The notes: a model not told the origin generated them from the sequence alone. Numbered from the stretch's first letter, positions 1-5,931 are shown. The stretch is 12,631 bases of DNA from Spirochaetaceae bacterium (GCA_031255115.1 JAIRTD010000096.1:1-12631), one strand, 5' to 3'. Program-made: numbers and translations.

Positions 1-123
1 TTTCGGACGTTGGCTCAAGGGGATCAGAAACGGTCAGCATGAGGCACCCGGTTCGCGCATTTTCCAAAAAGTCCGTATCTCCATTTTGTATGGTCCCCGT
101 TCAATCGTCGCCACATAAACCGT
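1..123. other. Window-edge stretch without a recognised gene
   Basis: No complete gene is visible here. On the minus strand one frame stays open from the end of the downstream repeat copy to a TGA near base 39 and reads roughly RYRGTVYVATIERG followed by a short basic tail. It could be the tail of a small gene whose start was lost when the 76-bp repeat was joined here, but no family is recognised. Confidence 0.3.
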
Positions 124-199
124 TCCCCGGTATCGTTCATTTTGAAGATTGGCTCAAAAGTGATGATCAATCCCGGCTTGTTTCATGATCTGGTTTGCC
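124..199. repeat. 76-bp direct repeat, copy A
   Basis: This stretch is identical base for base to 910-985 (offset 786 bp, same orientation). Copy B is the 3' end of hicA plus its downstream region. Copy A sits at the 3' end of the small antitoxin-like gene and supplies its last codons and stop. It looks like the product of a recombination or duplication that grafted a hicA tail onto another gene. The match ends sharply on both sides. Confidence 0.93.
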
Positions 200-424
200 C
201 TGGCCCGGGAAACTGACGTAATGCGGGGTTATGCCGCATTCGGTAAGGAATGCGTCTGAGCGTTTTTGTATATCCGCGCGCCGTTCCTCCGCCGTCATGT
301 TCGCCCGCCTGTCCTGAAGCATAAGCCGGATAGCGTGGACTTCCCGAACAGGATCCGGCGTTTCGCTTAGCCCCGGATCATTCAAAAGCCGGGGGTCATT
401 TAGATATTCCTGGACGGTTTTCAT
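167..424 (-). CDS. Small acidic antitoxin-like partner of the PIN protein (chimeric C-terminus)
   Basis: This 85-residue soluble protein is rich in charged residues (EVHAIRLMLQDRRANMTAEERR) and has no membrane segment. Its ATG overlaps the stop of the PIN-domain gene (ATGA), so the two are translationally coupled and probably form a toxin-antitoxin pair in the order toxin then antitoxin. I do not recognise a named family; the antitoxin role is inferred from size and coupling. The last ten codons (GKPDHETSRD) and stop lie inside repeat copy A. There the DNA is the hicA 3' end read in another frame, so the natural C-terminus has probably been replaced and the protein may be altered or non-functional. 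Confidence 0.68.
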   Translation of the reverse strand: MKTVQEYLNDPRLLNDPGLSETPDPVREVHAIRLMLQDRRANMTAEERRADIQKRSDAFLTECGITPHYVSFPGQGKPDHETSRD

Positions 425-903
425 AACTCCAACACCTCCGCAGGTTTGTATATGCCTATACCCTTGTACCCTTCCCGAATATTTACCCGGCGAACCCGTT
501 CAACGGTCCAGGGACGGGCTATGTGCCCAAAATTCAGGCTCACTATAAAGTCTAAGCCGTTAGCCGCTGTAATGGCAATATGCGCCGCGTCTGTGGGATA
601 AGCGGCCGGCACGGCTTCTTCCTGAATGTAAAGGGCCGCAAGCCGTTCCGCCTCATCGCTCTGGCCAAGAAACCTGATACCGTAATTGGCGATGAGCCCC
701 TTCATCTGTTCCCGTCTTTCGATATTTGTTTCCGCCTCCAATTCATCGGTAGTATATGCCGAAGTATACGGTTCAAACTGCCCGGCTTTTATCAGGTCAA
801 ATATCTGGTGAACCTGGCTTTTCAATACCCGATAACCCGGTGCGTCCGGGGCATAGTAGAAATTGAACATCGTAGTTTCAAGATAGATTTTCGGGATAAT
901 CAT
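421..903 (-). CDS. PIN-domain protein, VapC-like toxin candidate
   Basis: This 160-residue protein has the layout of a PIN-domain ribonuclease. It has an N-terminal beta strand with an acidic residue (IYLETT, E9), a middle acidic residue (DELE, E54), then TDAAHIAIT with D105 and LDFIVSLNFGHI near 118-128. These would be the metal-binding acids of an RNA-cutting VapC-type toxin. The first acid is E where PIN domains normally have D. The start is supported by GGAGG four bases upstream, supplied by repeat copy B and its flank. It overlaps the downstream antitoxin-like gene by four bases and follows the broken hicA. Family assignment is fairly secure; toxicity is inferred. Confidence 0.72.
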   Translation of the reverse strand: MIIPKIYLETTMFNFYYAPDAPGYRVLKSQVHQIFDLIKAGQFEPYTSAYTTDELEAETNIERREQMKGLIANYGIRFLGQSDEAERLAALYIQEEAVPAAYPTDAAHIAITAANGLDFIVSLNFGHIARPWTVERVRRVNIREGYKGIGIYKPAEVLEL

Positions 904-909
904 ATCTCC

Positions 910-985
910 TCCCCGGTATCGTTCATTTTGAAGATTGGCTCAAAAGTGATGATCAATCCCGGCTTGTTTCATGATCTGGTTTGCC
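910..985. repeat. 76-bp direct repeat, copy B (hicA 3' end)
   Basis: Perfect copy of 124-199. Its minus strand encodes the last HicA codons and the TGA stop, then runs to a few bases before the PIN gene's ribosome binding site. Because the hicA reading frame runs naturally into it, this is likely the donor copy and 124-199 the derived one. Confidence 0.93.
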
Positions 986-1134
986 ATGTGCCGTGACTTT
1001 ATTTTCCCATCAACCTTTACCTTGATGTTCGCGGATGCTTTGAACCATACGTCATGATCGCCCCTGCCGTGGTGGTGAAAAACAAATCCGTGCTGTTTCA
1101 GGACTTCCCGGACTTTCTTCTCCTACTCCGCCAT
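940..1134 (-). pseudogene. hicA: hicA-type toxin gene with an in-frame TAG at codon 4
   Basis: Read on the minus strand from the ATG at 1134 the codons give M-A-E-stop. The same frame then stays open to the TGA at 942-940, with EKKVREVLKQHGF, a HHHGRGDHDVWFKA stretch and the tail MANQIMKQAGIDHHF. This is the HicA mRNA-interferase plan: basic helix, glycine and histidine in the first strand, and the closing IMKQAGI helix. Intact it would be about 64 residues. No good alternative start lies between the TAG (1125-1123) and the conserved core, so the toxin is probably not made. The gene begins four bases after the hicB stop. Confidence 0.8.
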
Positions 1135-1137
1135 TAT

Positions 1138-1350
1138 TTAGACGTGTACCTCGGCAAGCCGTTCCGCCTTGAAGTTGATTTTAATATCCGCGTCCTTAAA
1201 GCCCAAAAGGTCGGGAACCGCGTATTTAACGCGCTCCATGAGGGCGTCGAGGGAACCGGATTCCAGGGCAAGGCCCGGCACGTCTTCACTTGACGCAAGC
1301 CAGACATAGGCCTCATCATCCCAGGTCAACAAAACGGTGTATTCGTTCAT
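1138..1350 (-). CDS. hicB: HicB/DUF1902-type antitoxin
   Basis: This 70-residue protein matches the DUF1902/HicB-like partial RNase-H-fold antitoxins: MNEYTVLLTWDDEAYVWLASSEDVPGLALES, then a helix and a basic C-terminus. HicB proteins bind HicA and usually repress their own operon. AGGAG lies six bases before the ATG. The gene sits directly upstream of the broken hicA, giving the antitoxin-first order common for DUF1902 pairs. No separate DNA-binding domain is visible. With the toxin disrupted it may be an orphan antitoxin or may neutralise related toxins elsewhere in the genome. Confidence 0.8.
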   Translation of the reverse strand: MNEYTVLLTWDDEAYVWLASSEDVPGLALESGSLDALMERVKYAVPDLLGFKDADIKINFKAERLAEVHV

Positions 1351-1368
1351 GGCAAGCTCCTATACCCT

Positions 1369-1396
1369 ATTATAGCATATCCGGGGGCTATGTCTC
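1369..1396 (-). promoter_or_regulatory. Promoter of the hicB-hicA-PIN cluster (extended -10)
   Basis: On the minus strand, GAGACA (1396-1391) is followed after 16 bases by TATAAT (1374-1369), preceded by TGC as in an extended -10 element. Transcription would begin near 1362, just ahead of AGGAG, giving a very short leader. The -35 lies inside a short copy of the island's repeat sequence. Confidence 0.62.
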
Positions 1397-1414
1397 CTCC
1401 CCGGCGTCGTTCAT
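1393..1414. repeat. 22-nt partial third copy of the island repeat edge
   Basis: This matches 905-926 with two mismatches (CG for TA at 1405-1406). It includes the CTCCTCCCCGG block that supplies the ribosome binding site of the PIN gene. It lies just upstream of the hicB promoter, suggesting the gene modules in the island share a common junction sequence. Confidence 0.75.
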
Positions 1415-1442
1415 AGCGCGCCGATATAATCCGCTTGCCAGG

Positions 1443-1733
1443 TTAGGTCGCCCGTTTTTGCTGTACGCTCAGTTTGAAGCCAAGCTTATCAAGGACTTTT
1501 ACTACGGTTATAAATGACGGATTTCCCCCGAAGGAAAATGCCTTATATAACCCTTTCCGATCAAGGTTTAATTCCCTGGCAAGTTGTACCATGCCTTTTG
1601 ATCTGGCTATATCGCCTATAACGGAAAGAAGAAATTCGGGATCGTTTTCCGCAAGAGCGGCTTCAAGGGTTGCTATTACATCTTCTTTGGTTTCGATATA
1701 GCCGGTAGGGTCAAAATCAGCTACAAGGGGCAT
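1443..1733 (-). CDS. Possible internally initiated free antitoxin (residues 94-189 of the fusion)
   Basis: Met94 lies exactly where the separate antidote protein normally begins, and AGGGAG (1748-1743) sits nine bases ahead of its ATG. A second, shorter product of 96 residues containing only the HTH antitoxin is therefore plausible. It would help keep antitoxin in excess over the fused chain. This is inferred from the sequence alone. Confidence 0.45.
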   Translation of the reverse strand: MPLVADFDPTGYIETKEDVIATLEAALAENDPEFLLSVIGDIARSKGMVQLARELNLDRKGLYKAFSFGGNPSFITVVKVLDKLGFKLSVQQKRAT

Positions 1734-2012
1734 TTTTGCAAGCTCCCTGGCCCTGACAATATCCGCTTCCGGGGTAGTTTTATCGCTGCCGCAAAGCAGA
1801 ATAATGATTTCTTCTCCGGTATCCTTGAAGTAAATCCGATAGCCGGGGCCGTAATCAATACGTATTTTGGAGGCTTCCCCCAGGAAACGATTGTCTCCGG
1901 GGTTTCTCTCGGCAAGCCATTTGACCCTGGTAAGAATACGGGCTATAGCTTGAGAATCCCGTAACTTCTTTAACCTTTTGCCAAATTCGCGTGTCCTGCG
2001 TATTATCCGCAT
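1443..2012 (-). CDS. Fused RelE/HigB-type toxin and HTH antitoxin in one polypeptide
   Basis: This 189-residue protein joins two genes that are normally separate. Residues 1-93 match the compact RelE-superfamily 'addiction module killer' toxin: basic N-terminal helices (REFGKRLKKLRD), YGPGYRIYF at 54-62 and ILLCGSDK at 71-78. Residues 94-189 match its usual antidote protein: an acidic lead, DIARSKGMVQLARELNLDRKGLYKAFS with a helix-turn-helix around 134-160, then GNPSFITVVKVLDKLGFKL. There is no stop between them. Met94 (ATG at 1733-1731) has AGGGAG nine bases upstream, so free antitoxin could also be made from the same mRNA. The first ATG has no Shine-Dalgarno sequence and may be read from a leaderless transcript. 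Domain identities are confident; whether the fusion is active is unknown. Confidence 0.85.
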   Translation of the reverse strand: MRIIRRTREFGKRLKKLRDSQAIARILTRVKWLAERNPGDNRFLGEASKIRIDYGPGYRIYFKDTGEEIIILLCGSDKTTPEADIVRARELAKMPLVADFDPTGYIETKEDVIATLEAALAENDPEFLLSVIGDIARSKGMVQLARELNLDRKGLYKAFSFGGNPSFITVVKVLDKLGFKLSVQQKRAT

Positions 2013-2018
2013 ATTTTA

Positions 2019-2047
2019 AGTGTAGACTATAGTCCCCAAAACATCAA
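2019..2047 (-). promoter_or_regulatory. Promoter of the fused TA gene, -10 close to ATG
   Basis: On the minus strand TTGATG (2047-2042), a 17-base spacer and TACACT (2024-2019) precede the ATG by only six bases, predicting transcription from the A of the start codon. An alternative -10, TATAGT, lies within the spacer but lacks a well-placed -35. Confidence 0.5.
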
Positions 2048-2144
2048 GCAGGGTTTGAAAGTTTTTTATCTGAATCCAGGGCTTGTGCGCTCTTCCTCCC
2101 GTTGGTCGGCGGGCTAAACCCTTCGAGTCCCGAATTTAGTGGCT

Positions 2145-2161
2145 CATAAAAAATTTTTATG
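2145..2161. other. AT-rich palindrome in the tRNA-Arg/TA-island gap
   Basis: CATAAAAA, one A, then TTTTTATG forms a perfect 8-bp inverted repeat. An alternative longer fold pairs CTCATA (2143-2148) with TATGAG (2164-2169). It could act as a weak terminator for the tRNA transcript, but there is no clean GC stem and T-run. The rest of 2048-2197 holds no gene I can recognise. Confidence 0.4.
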
Positions 2162-2197
2162 GATATGAGACTCTTGTACGGCAGTGTTCAATCTTTT

Positions 2198-2271
<74 letters not shown>

Positions 2272-2282
2272 TGTGTGCAGTA

Positions 2283-2311
2283 AAAATAGCGTATATGGCC
2301 TGGGCTGTCAA
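2283..2311 (-). promoter_or_regulatory. Promoter of tRNA-Arg
   Basis: Minus strand: TTGACA (2311-2306), 17-base spacer, TATTTT (2288-2283). Transcription would start a few bases before the tRNA 5' end. It lies in the short gap behind the DUF362 gene stop. Confidence 0.72.
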
Positions 2312-2326
2312 TGTGTATGCGGGGGC

Positions 2327-3592
2327 CTATGGGGTTTGGCCTATTTTTAGTACGGTAATGCGGGCCTCGTCGATGATGGCGGGGAAGCCGCCTTTTCTGA
2401 GTTCTTCGGCGGAGAGGCGGAGCCAGTAGCCGAAGCTTCCCGGTTCGGCGGCGTCGGGGCTGAGGCTTGCGTAGCGGGCGTTTCCCGCCGCCTTTGCCGC
2501 GTCCATGAGTACATATTTGGCGGCCCAGTAGTCCAGGGCAGCGGGGTCGGTGCTGAGGGCCGTCATGTTTTTCGCCGCGGCCTGGGAATAACGCGAGGAG
2601 GGGCCGTGATCCGGGGATATCCATATCATGTCAAGAATATTGAGGACGGGGATTCTTGTATGAACCATGAGCGCTCCCATGCCGCCTCTGCCGACGCTTT
2701 GGTGGGGGCTCATGGAAGTAAGGGAGTTTGAAGGCACGCCCATATAGCTTTTTATGGCGCCGGTTACCTGGTAAATACTGTGGTGTTTAAGGACGGGCAT
2801 ATTGATAATCTTGAGGGCCCGGGAGCGGTACTGCCGCGCGTCTTCATCCCATATTCCCATTTTGAAGCTCACCCTGGTTCCATAGCGGGTGGTAAATTTG
2901 GGATAACTTATCCTGATATTGGCGGGCTGCACCGTGTCGCCGAGGACAAAGCCGTCTTGCCCGTCCCCGTCGCTGTATTCCCTGACTTCGTTCCGGGTGA
3001 TGGTGTCCCACAAAAAACCCGACACCCGGTGTCCCTGGGCGGCAAAATAATCGGCCACGTCTCCGGCCGACTGTTTCTGGTCCTTTGCGTTGGTATTATC
3101 CCAGTCAAGGCTTCCGCCGCGCCGCTCGGAGCCGAACATGCCCTGGCCGTTATCGGCGATGATGATTTCGCCGGAAAAACCGCCCGGGTCGCCGACCATA
3201 TACTGAATCAGGGCTTTAAGGAGGTCCGTATTGGTCCCGCCCCGTTCGGCCCACTGGGAATTGATTTTGATGATTACCGTGTCATTCCGGTCAATAAAGC
3301 CGTCATTGCCGTTGTCCCGGAAAAAGGGCTTTCCGGTACGGCCCAGCGCATCAAGAAGCAGCGCGAGGCCGTTATCCGTACCGTTGGTTCCTTCGCGGAC
3401 AAGAACCAGGGCGTTGCCGGGCGGCGCCTGGAAGGCGGGGCTTTCTCCGGTTTCCCCGGAAAAAGCGTTTTCGTACAGGGAAGAAGAAGCGAGATTCACC
3501 GAAGCGCCTCCAGCCGGGGCCGGAGGCCTTTGACCGCCGCCTGTACAGCCCAGCGCTCCGCAAAGGATGAACAGCAGAAAGGCGGCTTTCAT
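2327..3592 (-). CDS. DUF362-domain lipoprotein
   Basis: This 421-residue protein has a signal peptide ending in a spirochaete-like lipobox (A-L-G-C, Cys16), so it is probably lipid-anchored in the envelope. A disordered Gly/Pro/Ala/Ser stretch follows, then a DUF362-like domain from about residue 60. Typical parts are NDTVIIKINSQWAERGGTNTD, the loop around EIIIADNGQG, and ALKIINMPVLKHHSIYQVTGAIKSYMG, where the lysine and histidines resemble the family's conserved core. The biochemical role of DUF362 proteins is not settled; some carry Fe-S ferredoxin cysteines, which are absent here. It starts one base after the HEAT-repeat gene's stop, so it is the last gene of a three-gene operon. Confidence 0.82.
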   Translation of the reverse strand: MKAAFLLFILCGALGCTGGGQRPPAPAGGASVNLASSSLYENAFSGETGESPAFQAPPGNALVLVREGTNGTDNGLALLLDALGRTGKPFFRDNGNDGFIDRNDTVIIKINSQWAERGGTNTDLLKALIQYMVGDPGGFSGEIIIADNGQGMFGSERRGGSLDWDNTNAKDQKQSAGDVADYFAAQGHRVSGFLWDTITRNEVREYSDGDGQDGFVLGDTVQPANIRISYPKFTTRYGTRVSFKMGIWDEDARQYRSRALKIINMPVLKHHSIYQVTGAIKSYMGVPSNSLTSMSPHQSVGRGGMGALMVHTRIPVLNILDMIWISPDHGPSSRYSQAAAKNMTALSTDPAALDYWAAKYVLMDAAKAAGNARYASLSPDAAEPGSFGYWLRLSAEELRKGGFPAIIDEARITVLKIGQTP

Positions 3593-3593
3593 G

Positions 3594-4352
3594 CTATCTG
3601 GTTCCGGTAGAATTATCTCTTTCCTGCTGCTGCTGGCCCTGGGCGGTATACCTGCGGAGATCGCTCAGGGTCTGCCGCGCCCGGTTCTGAACCGGCCGTA
3701 TATACCGGCCTTCGGCTATGCGCATGAGTAAATCAATGGCGTCCCGGCTTATGCCGTTATTTCTTTCCGCCAGCGACTCAAGGGCGTCAATTGCCGAGAG
3801 GGCAAGAAGATCATCAGGGGCGCGTACATCGAATTTTTTGACCACAAAGGCGATGGTAGCGACGGTTTCGTTATTGTCGTTGAGACCTACCTTGCCCAGG
3901 GATTTGACCACTTCCTGAAGTACCATAGGTTCATTATCAACTACGAGCATACGCAGAAGCGAATCCTTGGCCTCAGGGGTCCCCATTTCGCCAAGGTATT
4001 TGGCCGCTTCCCGGCGCACGTCAGGAAAGTTATTGACCAGCCGGTTGTTTTCCCGGGCCTGGTTAAGCACGCCCTCAAGGCCCATGTATTCCAGGGCGTC
4101 GCGGATTTCCCTGCTGGTGTTTCCCCGGTCAATGGCTTCGCCTATGTACTCGAGAGCCAGAAGTTTCATTTCTCTGGTGTCCGCACGGCTCTGTTCCCTG
4201 ATGACCATGAGTTCCACTGACTGCTGCAGGTACGATTCTTCTACCGACATTTCCTGCTGCTGGCTTGAACTCTGCTGCTGCGCCGATACAACGGAAATAC
4301 CCGCGCAGAGTACCGCAAATACGGCAGCGAAACGTTTCATGGTGAATGTCAT
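3594..4352 (-). CDS. Secreted HEAT-repeat protein
   Basis: This 252-residue protein has an N-terminal signal peptide (basic MKRF, hydrophobic core, predicted cut after V-S-A near residue 24), then Gln/Ser-rich sequence. About residues 40-230 form helical HEAT/armadillo-like repeats, for example REAAKYLGEMGTPEAKDSLLRML and VLQEVVKSLGKVG. The C-terminal tail is again Gln-rich. It is likely a periplasmic scaffold binding other proteins rather than an enzyme. GAGGGAGG just before the first ATG supports that start over the second ATG at codon 5. It lies between two lipoprotein genes in one operon, 18 bases after the upstream stop. Confidence 0.83.
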   Translation of the reverse strand: MTFTMKRFAAVFAVLCAGISVVSAQQQSSSQQQEMSVEESYLQQSVELMVIREQSRADTREMKLLALEYIGEAIDRGNTSREIRDALEYMGLEGVLNQARENNRLVNNFPDVRREAAKYLGEMGTPEAKDSLLRMLVVDNEPMVLQEVVKSLGKVGLNDNNETVATIAFVVKKFDVRAPDDLLALSAIDALESLAERNNGISRDAIDLLMRIAEGRYIRPVQNRARQTLSDLRRYTAQGQQQQERDNSTGTR

Positions 4353-4370
4353 ATTGCCTCCCTCAAGTTC

Positions 4371-4913
4371 TCAATTCATAATTTTCCAGCTATCGCCGGT
4401 TTTTTCAAGCTCATACAATCTGAGCCTCTGTCCACGCGGGGTAAGGGTATAGGCCTTTACCCTGTTCTGACCGGTAAATTCAATATCGTCCACCCGGTCA
4501 TTGGCCCGGGAGGGAACTACTACATGGGTAAAATAATCCTCCGGAGAAGCAAGCACAATACGCTGCTGTTTAAGCCGGGTGCTGTCCGAGGTCCGGGCCA
4601 AAAATTCAGGGGAACAAATAGTCTCAAAATAGGCCTCGCTGAGCTGCGCAACCCAGGCGTTGTAGTCCCTGGCCCGTATAATACGGTTGAGGTCTTCTAT
4701 CAGCTTCTGGACATCGATTTTGGTTGACTCAAATACTTCCTGGCTGATGGTCGCCGGGTCAAAGTCCTCTGGGGACGGAGTTTCAGGGAGAACCGGTTCC
4801 TGAACCGGCGCGGGAGGCGCCGGGGGAGGCGTTGTCTGGCCGGAAGGCTGACCAGTACAGGCCATGAGGCAGGCTAAAATCAACAACGCCGCTAAAGACA
4901 TAGTGCTTCTCAT
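4371..4913 (-). CDS. Small lipoprotein with Pro-rich linker
   Basis: This 180-residue protein has a lipobox L-M-A-C (Cys19), so it should be lipidated and surface- or periplasm-facing. Residues 22-50 are a Pro/Thr/Gln linker (TTPPPAPPAPVQEP). Residues 60-180 are a compact alpha/beta domain ending in QRLRLYELEKTGDSWKIMN, which recalls the last strands of NTF2-like folds; that resemblance is tentative. It is the first gene of the lipoprotein/HEAT/DUF362 operon. Its promoter -10 is eight bases before the ATG and no ribosome binding site is visible. Starting at Met5 would lose the only basic residue of the signal peptide, so Met1 is preferred. Confidence 0.78.
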   Translation of the reverse strand: MRSTMSLAALLILACLMACTGQPSGQTTPPPAPPAPVQEPVLPETPSPEDFDPATISQEVFESTKIDVQKLIEDLNRIIRARDYNAWVAQLSEAYFETICSPEFLARTSDSTRLKQQRIVLASPEDYFTHVVVPSRANDRVDDIEFTGQNRVKAYTLTPRGQRLRLYELEKTGDSWKIMN

Positions 4914-4921
4914 AATATCAT

Positions 4922-4950
4922 ATCATACCCAAGCTTTGGGATTCAGTCAA
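4922..4950 (-). promoter_or_regulatory. Promoter of the lipoprotein operon
   Basis: Minus strand: TTGACT (4950-4945), 17-base spacer, TATGAT (4927-4922), then eight bases to the ATG. The spacer contains an imperfect palindrome, CCCAA-AGC-TTGGG, that could bind a regulator. The rest of the 263-bp gap to coaD has no supported gene. Confidence 0.7.
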
Positions 4951-5141
4951 ATACCTCTTGCGAGTATATGCTATTTATCGGAAAAAAACCCTGCTTTATG
5001 GCTTTTTTATACTGAAAAAGCGCAAGACTTGTTTGACAAGCAAGCGGGGTGTTAAATAGCCCGCTGAAAAAGCTGCCTTTTACAGGCTCCTGCCACCGCC
5101 CCAAAAACACAGTCCCGGGAAAACCGCTTCAAAGTAAAACC

Positions 5142-5170
5142 TTGACCAGATCCCTTCTCCAGACTATGCT
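5142..5170 (+). promoter_or_regulatory. Promoter of coaD, -10 abutting the start codon
   Basis: TTGACC (5142-5147), 17-base spacer and TATGCT (5165-5170) end six bases before the coaD ATG. Transcription is therefore predicted to start at the ATG itself. No Shine-Dalgarno sequence precedes the gene. Confidence 0.65.
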
Positions 5171-5176
5171 TGCACT

Positions 5177-5656
5177 ATGTACCGGGCCGCTTTTACCGGA
5201 TCTTTTGATCCTCTGACCTTTGGCCACCTTGATATAATCAAGCGGGCCAGCGCTCTTTTTGAGGAATTATTTGTGGTTGTGGCGGTAAACCAGGAAAAAA
5301 AGTACCTTTTTAGCGCCGAAGAACGGGTATCCATGGTACAGGAACTGGTAAAACCCTGGAAAAACGTCAAAACGGTGTTCTGTGATACGCTGGTTGTGGA
5401 TTTTGTCAAAAAGCTGCATATCCCCGTACTGATACGGGGGGTGAGGGGCGTTGTCGACTTTGCCTACGAATACGAACTTGCCCTGATGAACCGGGGCCTT
5501 GACCCCCAGATAGAAACGGTTTTTATTGTCGCGGACCCGGCCTATTTTGTACTCCGTTCCTCGTCCATCAAGGAACTGGCCTCTTTTGGAGGGGATATTT
5601 CTTCAATGGTTCCCCCCCTGGTTGCCGAAGCTTTAAAAATAAAGTATCATGGTTAA
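5177..5656 (+). CDS. coaD: Phosphopantetheine adenylyltransferase
   Basis: This enzyme transfers AMP from ATP to 4'-phosphopantetheine, giving dephospho-CoA, the fourth step of CoA synthesis in the cytosol. The 159-residue length is typical. Nucleotidyltransferase motifs are clear: GSFDPLTFGHLDII (residues 8-21, TxGH at 14-17), RGVRG with DFAYEYELALMNR (88-106), and RSSSIKELA (127-135), equivalent to the ISSSxVKE motif. The F in TFGH replaces the usual N, an ordinary variation. It is followed 86 bases later by rpmF-acpP-rnc. CoA supplies the phosphopantetheine that activates the acyl carrier protein encoded there, so the grouping makes sense. Confidence 0.96.
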   Translation: MYRAAFTGSFDPLTFGHLDIIKRASALFEELFVVVAVNQEKKYLFSAEERVSMVQELVKPWKNVKTVFCDTLVVDFVKKLHIPVLIRGVRGVVDFAYEYELALMNRGLDPQIETVFIVADPAYFVLRSSSIKELASFGGDISSMVPPLVAEALKIKYHG

Positions 5657-5676
5657 GATGATACCCCTTTTTTATA

Positions 5677-5705
5677 TTGACACTTTTTGGTGATTTTGTT
5701 ATTTT
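5677..5705 (+). promoter_or_regulatory. Promoter of rpmF-acpP-rnc with palindrome
   Basis: TTGACA (5677-5682), 17-base spacer, TATTTT (5700-5705). A perfect 12-bp palindrome TTCAATATTGAA (5704-5715) overlaps the end of the -10 and the expected start site, as an operator might. No terminator is visible between coaD and this promoter, so read-through is possible. Confidence 0.6.
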
Positions 5706-5742
5706 CAATATTGAATAGGGAAACTAAAGCGAGGATACGAGT

Positions 5743-5931
5743 ATGGCTGTACCAAGATCGAAAACGTCTAAGGCAAGAACCCGCCGGAGACAAACCCTCA
5801 ATATGAAATTAAGTTCCCCGACCCTGGTGGAATGCTCAAGCTGCGGTAACAAGGTGCTGCTGCACCGGGTATGCCCAAAATGCGGTTTTTACCGGGGTAA
5901 ACAGGTCATTGTTCCAGAATCAAAGGCCTAA
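5743..5931 (+). CDS. rpmF: Ribosomal protein bL32
   Basis: This 62-residue basic protein belongs to the large ribosomal subunit. The start MAVPRSKTSKARTRRR is diagnostic of L32. Two CxxC pairs (C31/C34 and C44/C47) form the zinc ribbon of the zinc-binding type. AGCGAGGA lies seven bases before the ATG. It is followed at once by acpP, the same rpmF-to-lipid-synthesis association seen in many bacteria, which couples ribosome and membrane production. Confidence 0.96.
   Translation: MAVPRSKTSKARTRRRQTLNMKLSSPTLVECSSCGNKVLLHRVCPKCGFYRGKQVIVPESKA

Noticed and set aside
580..996. Plus-strand frame across the PIN gene and repeat copy B
   Set aside because: It lacks a start signal and runs antisense to two recognised coding frames.
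1123..1125. Pyrrolysine read at the hicA TAG
   Set aside because: No pyl genes or PYLIS-like structure are seen, and a nonsense mutation in a toxin gene is a simpler explanation.
2090..2140. Degenerate tRNA beside tRNA-Arg
   Set aside because: TTCGAGTCCCG looks like a T arm, but no acceptor or anticodon stem can be drawn around it.
2780..3610. Long plus-strand frame of 276 codons
   Set aside because: It is fully antisense to the DUF362 lipoprotein gene, has no ribosome binding site, and the minus-strand frame has a signal peptide and recognisable domain.
5035..5062. Terminator from the AGCGGG/CCCGCT hairpin in the gap before coaD
   Set aside because: No T-run follows the stem on either strand at the right position.
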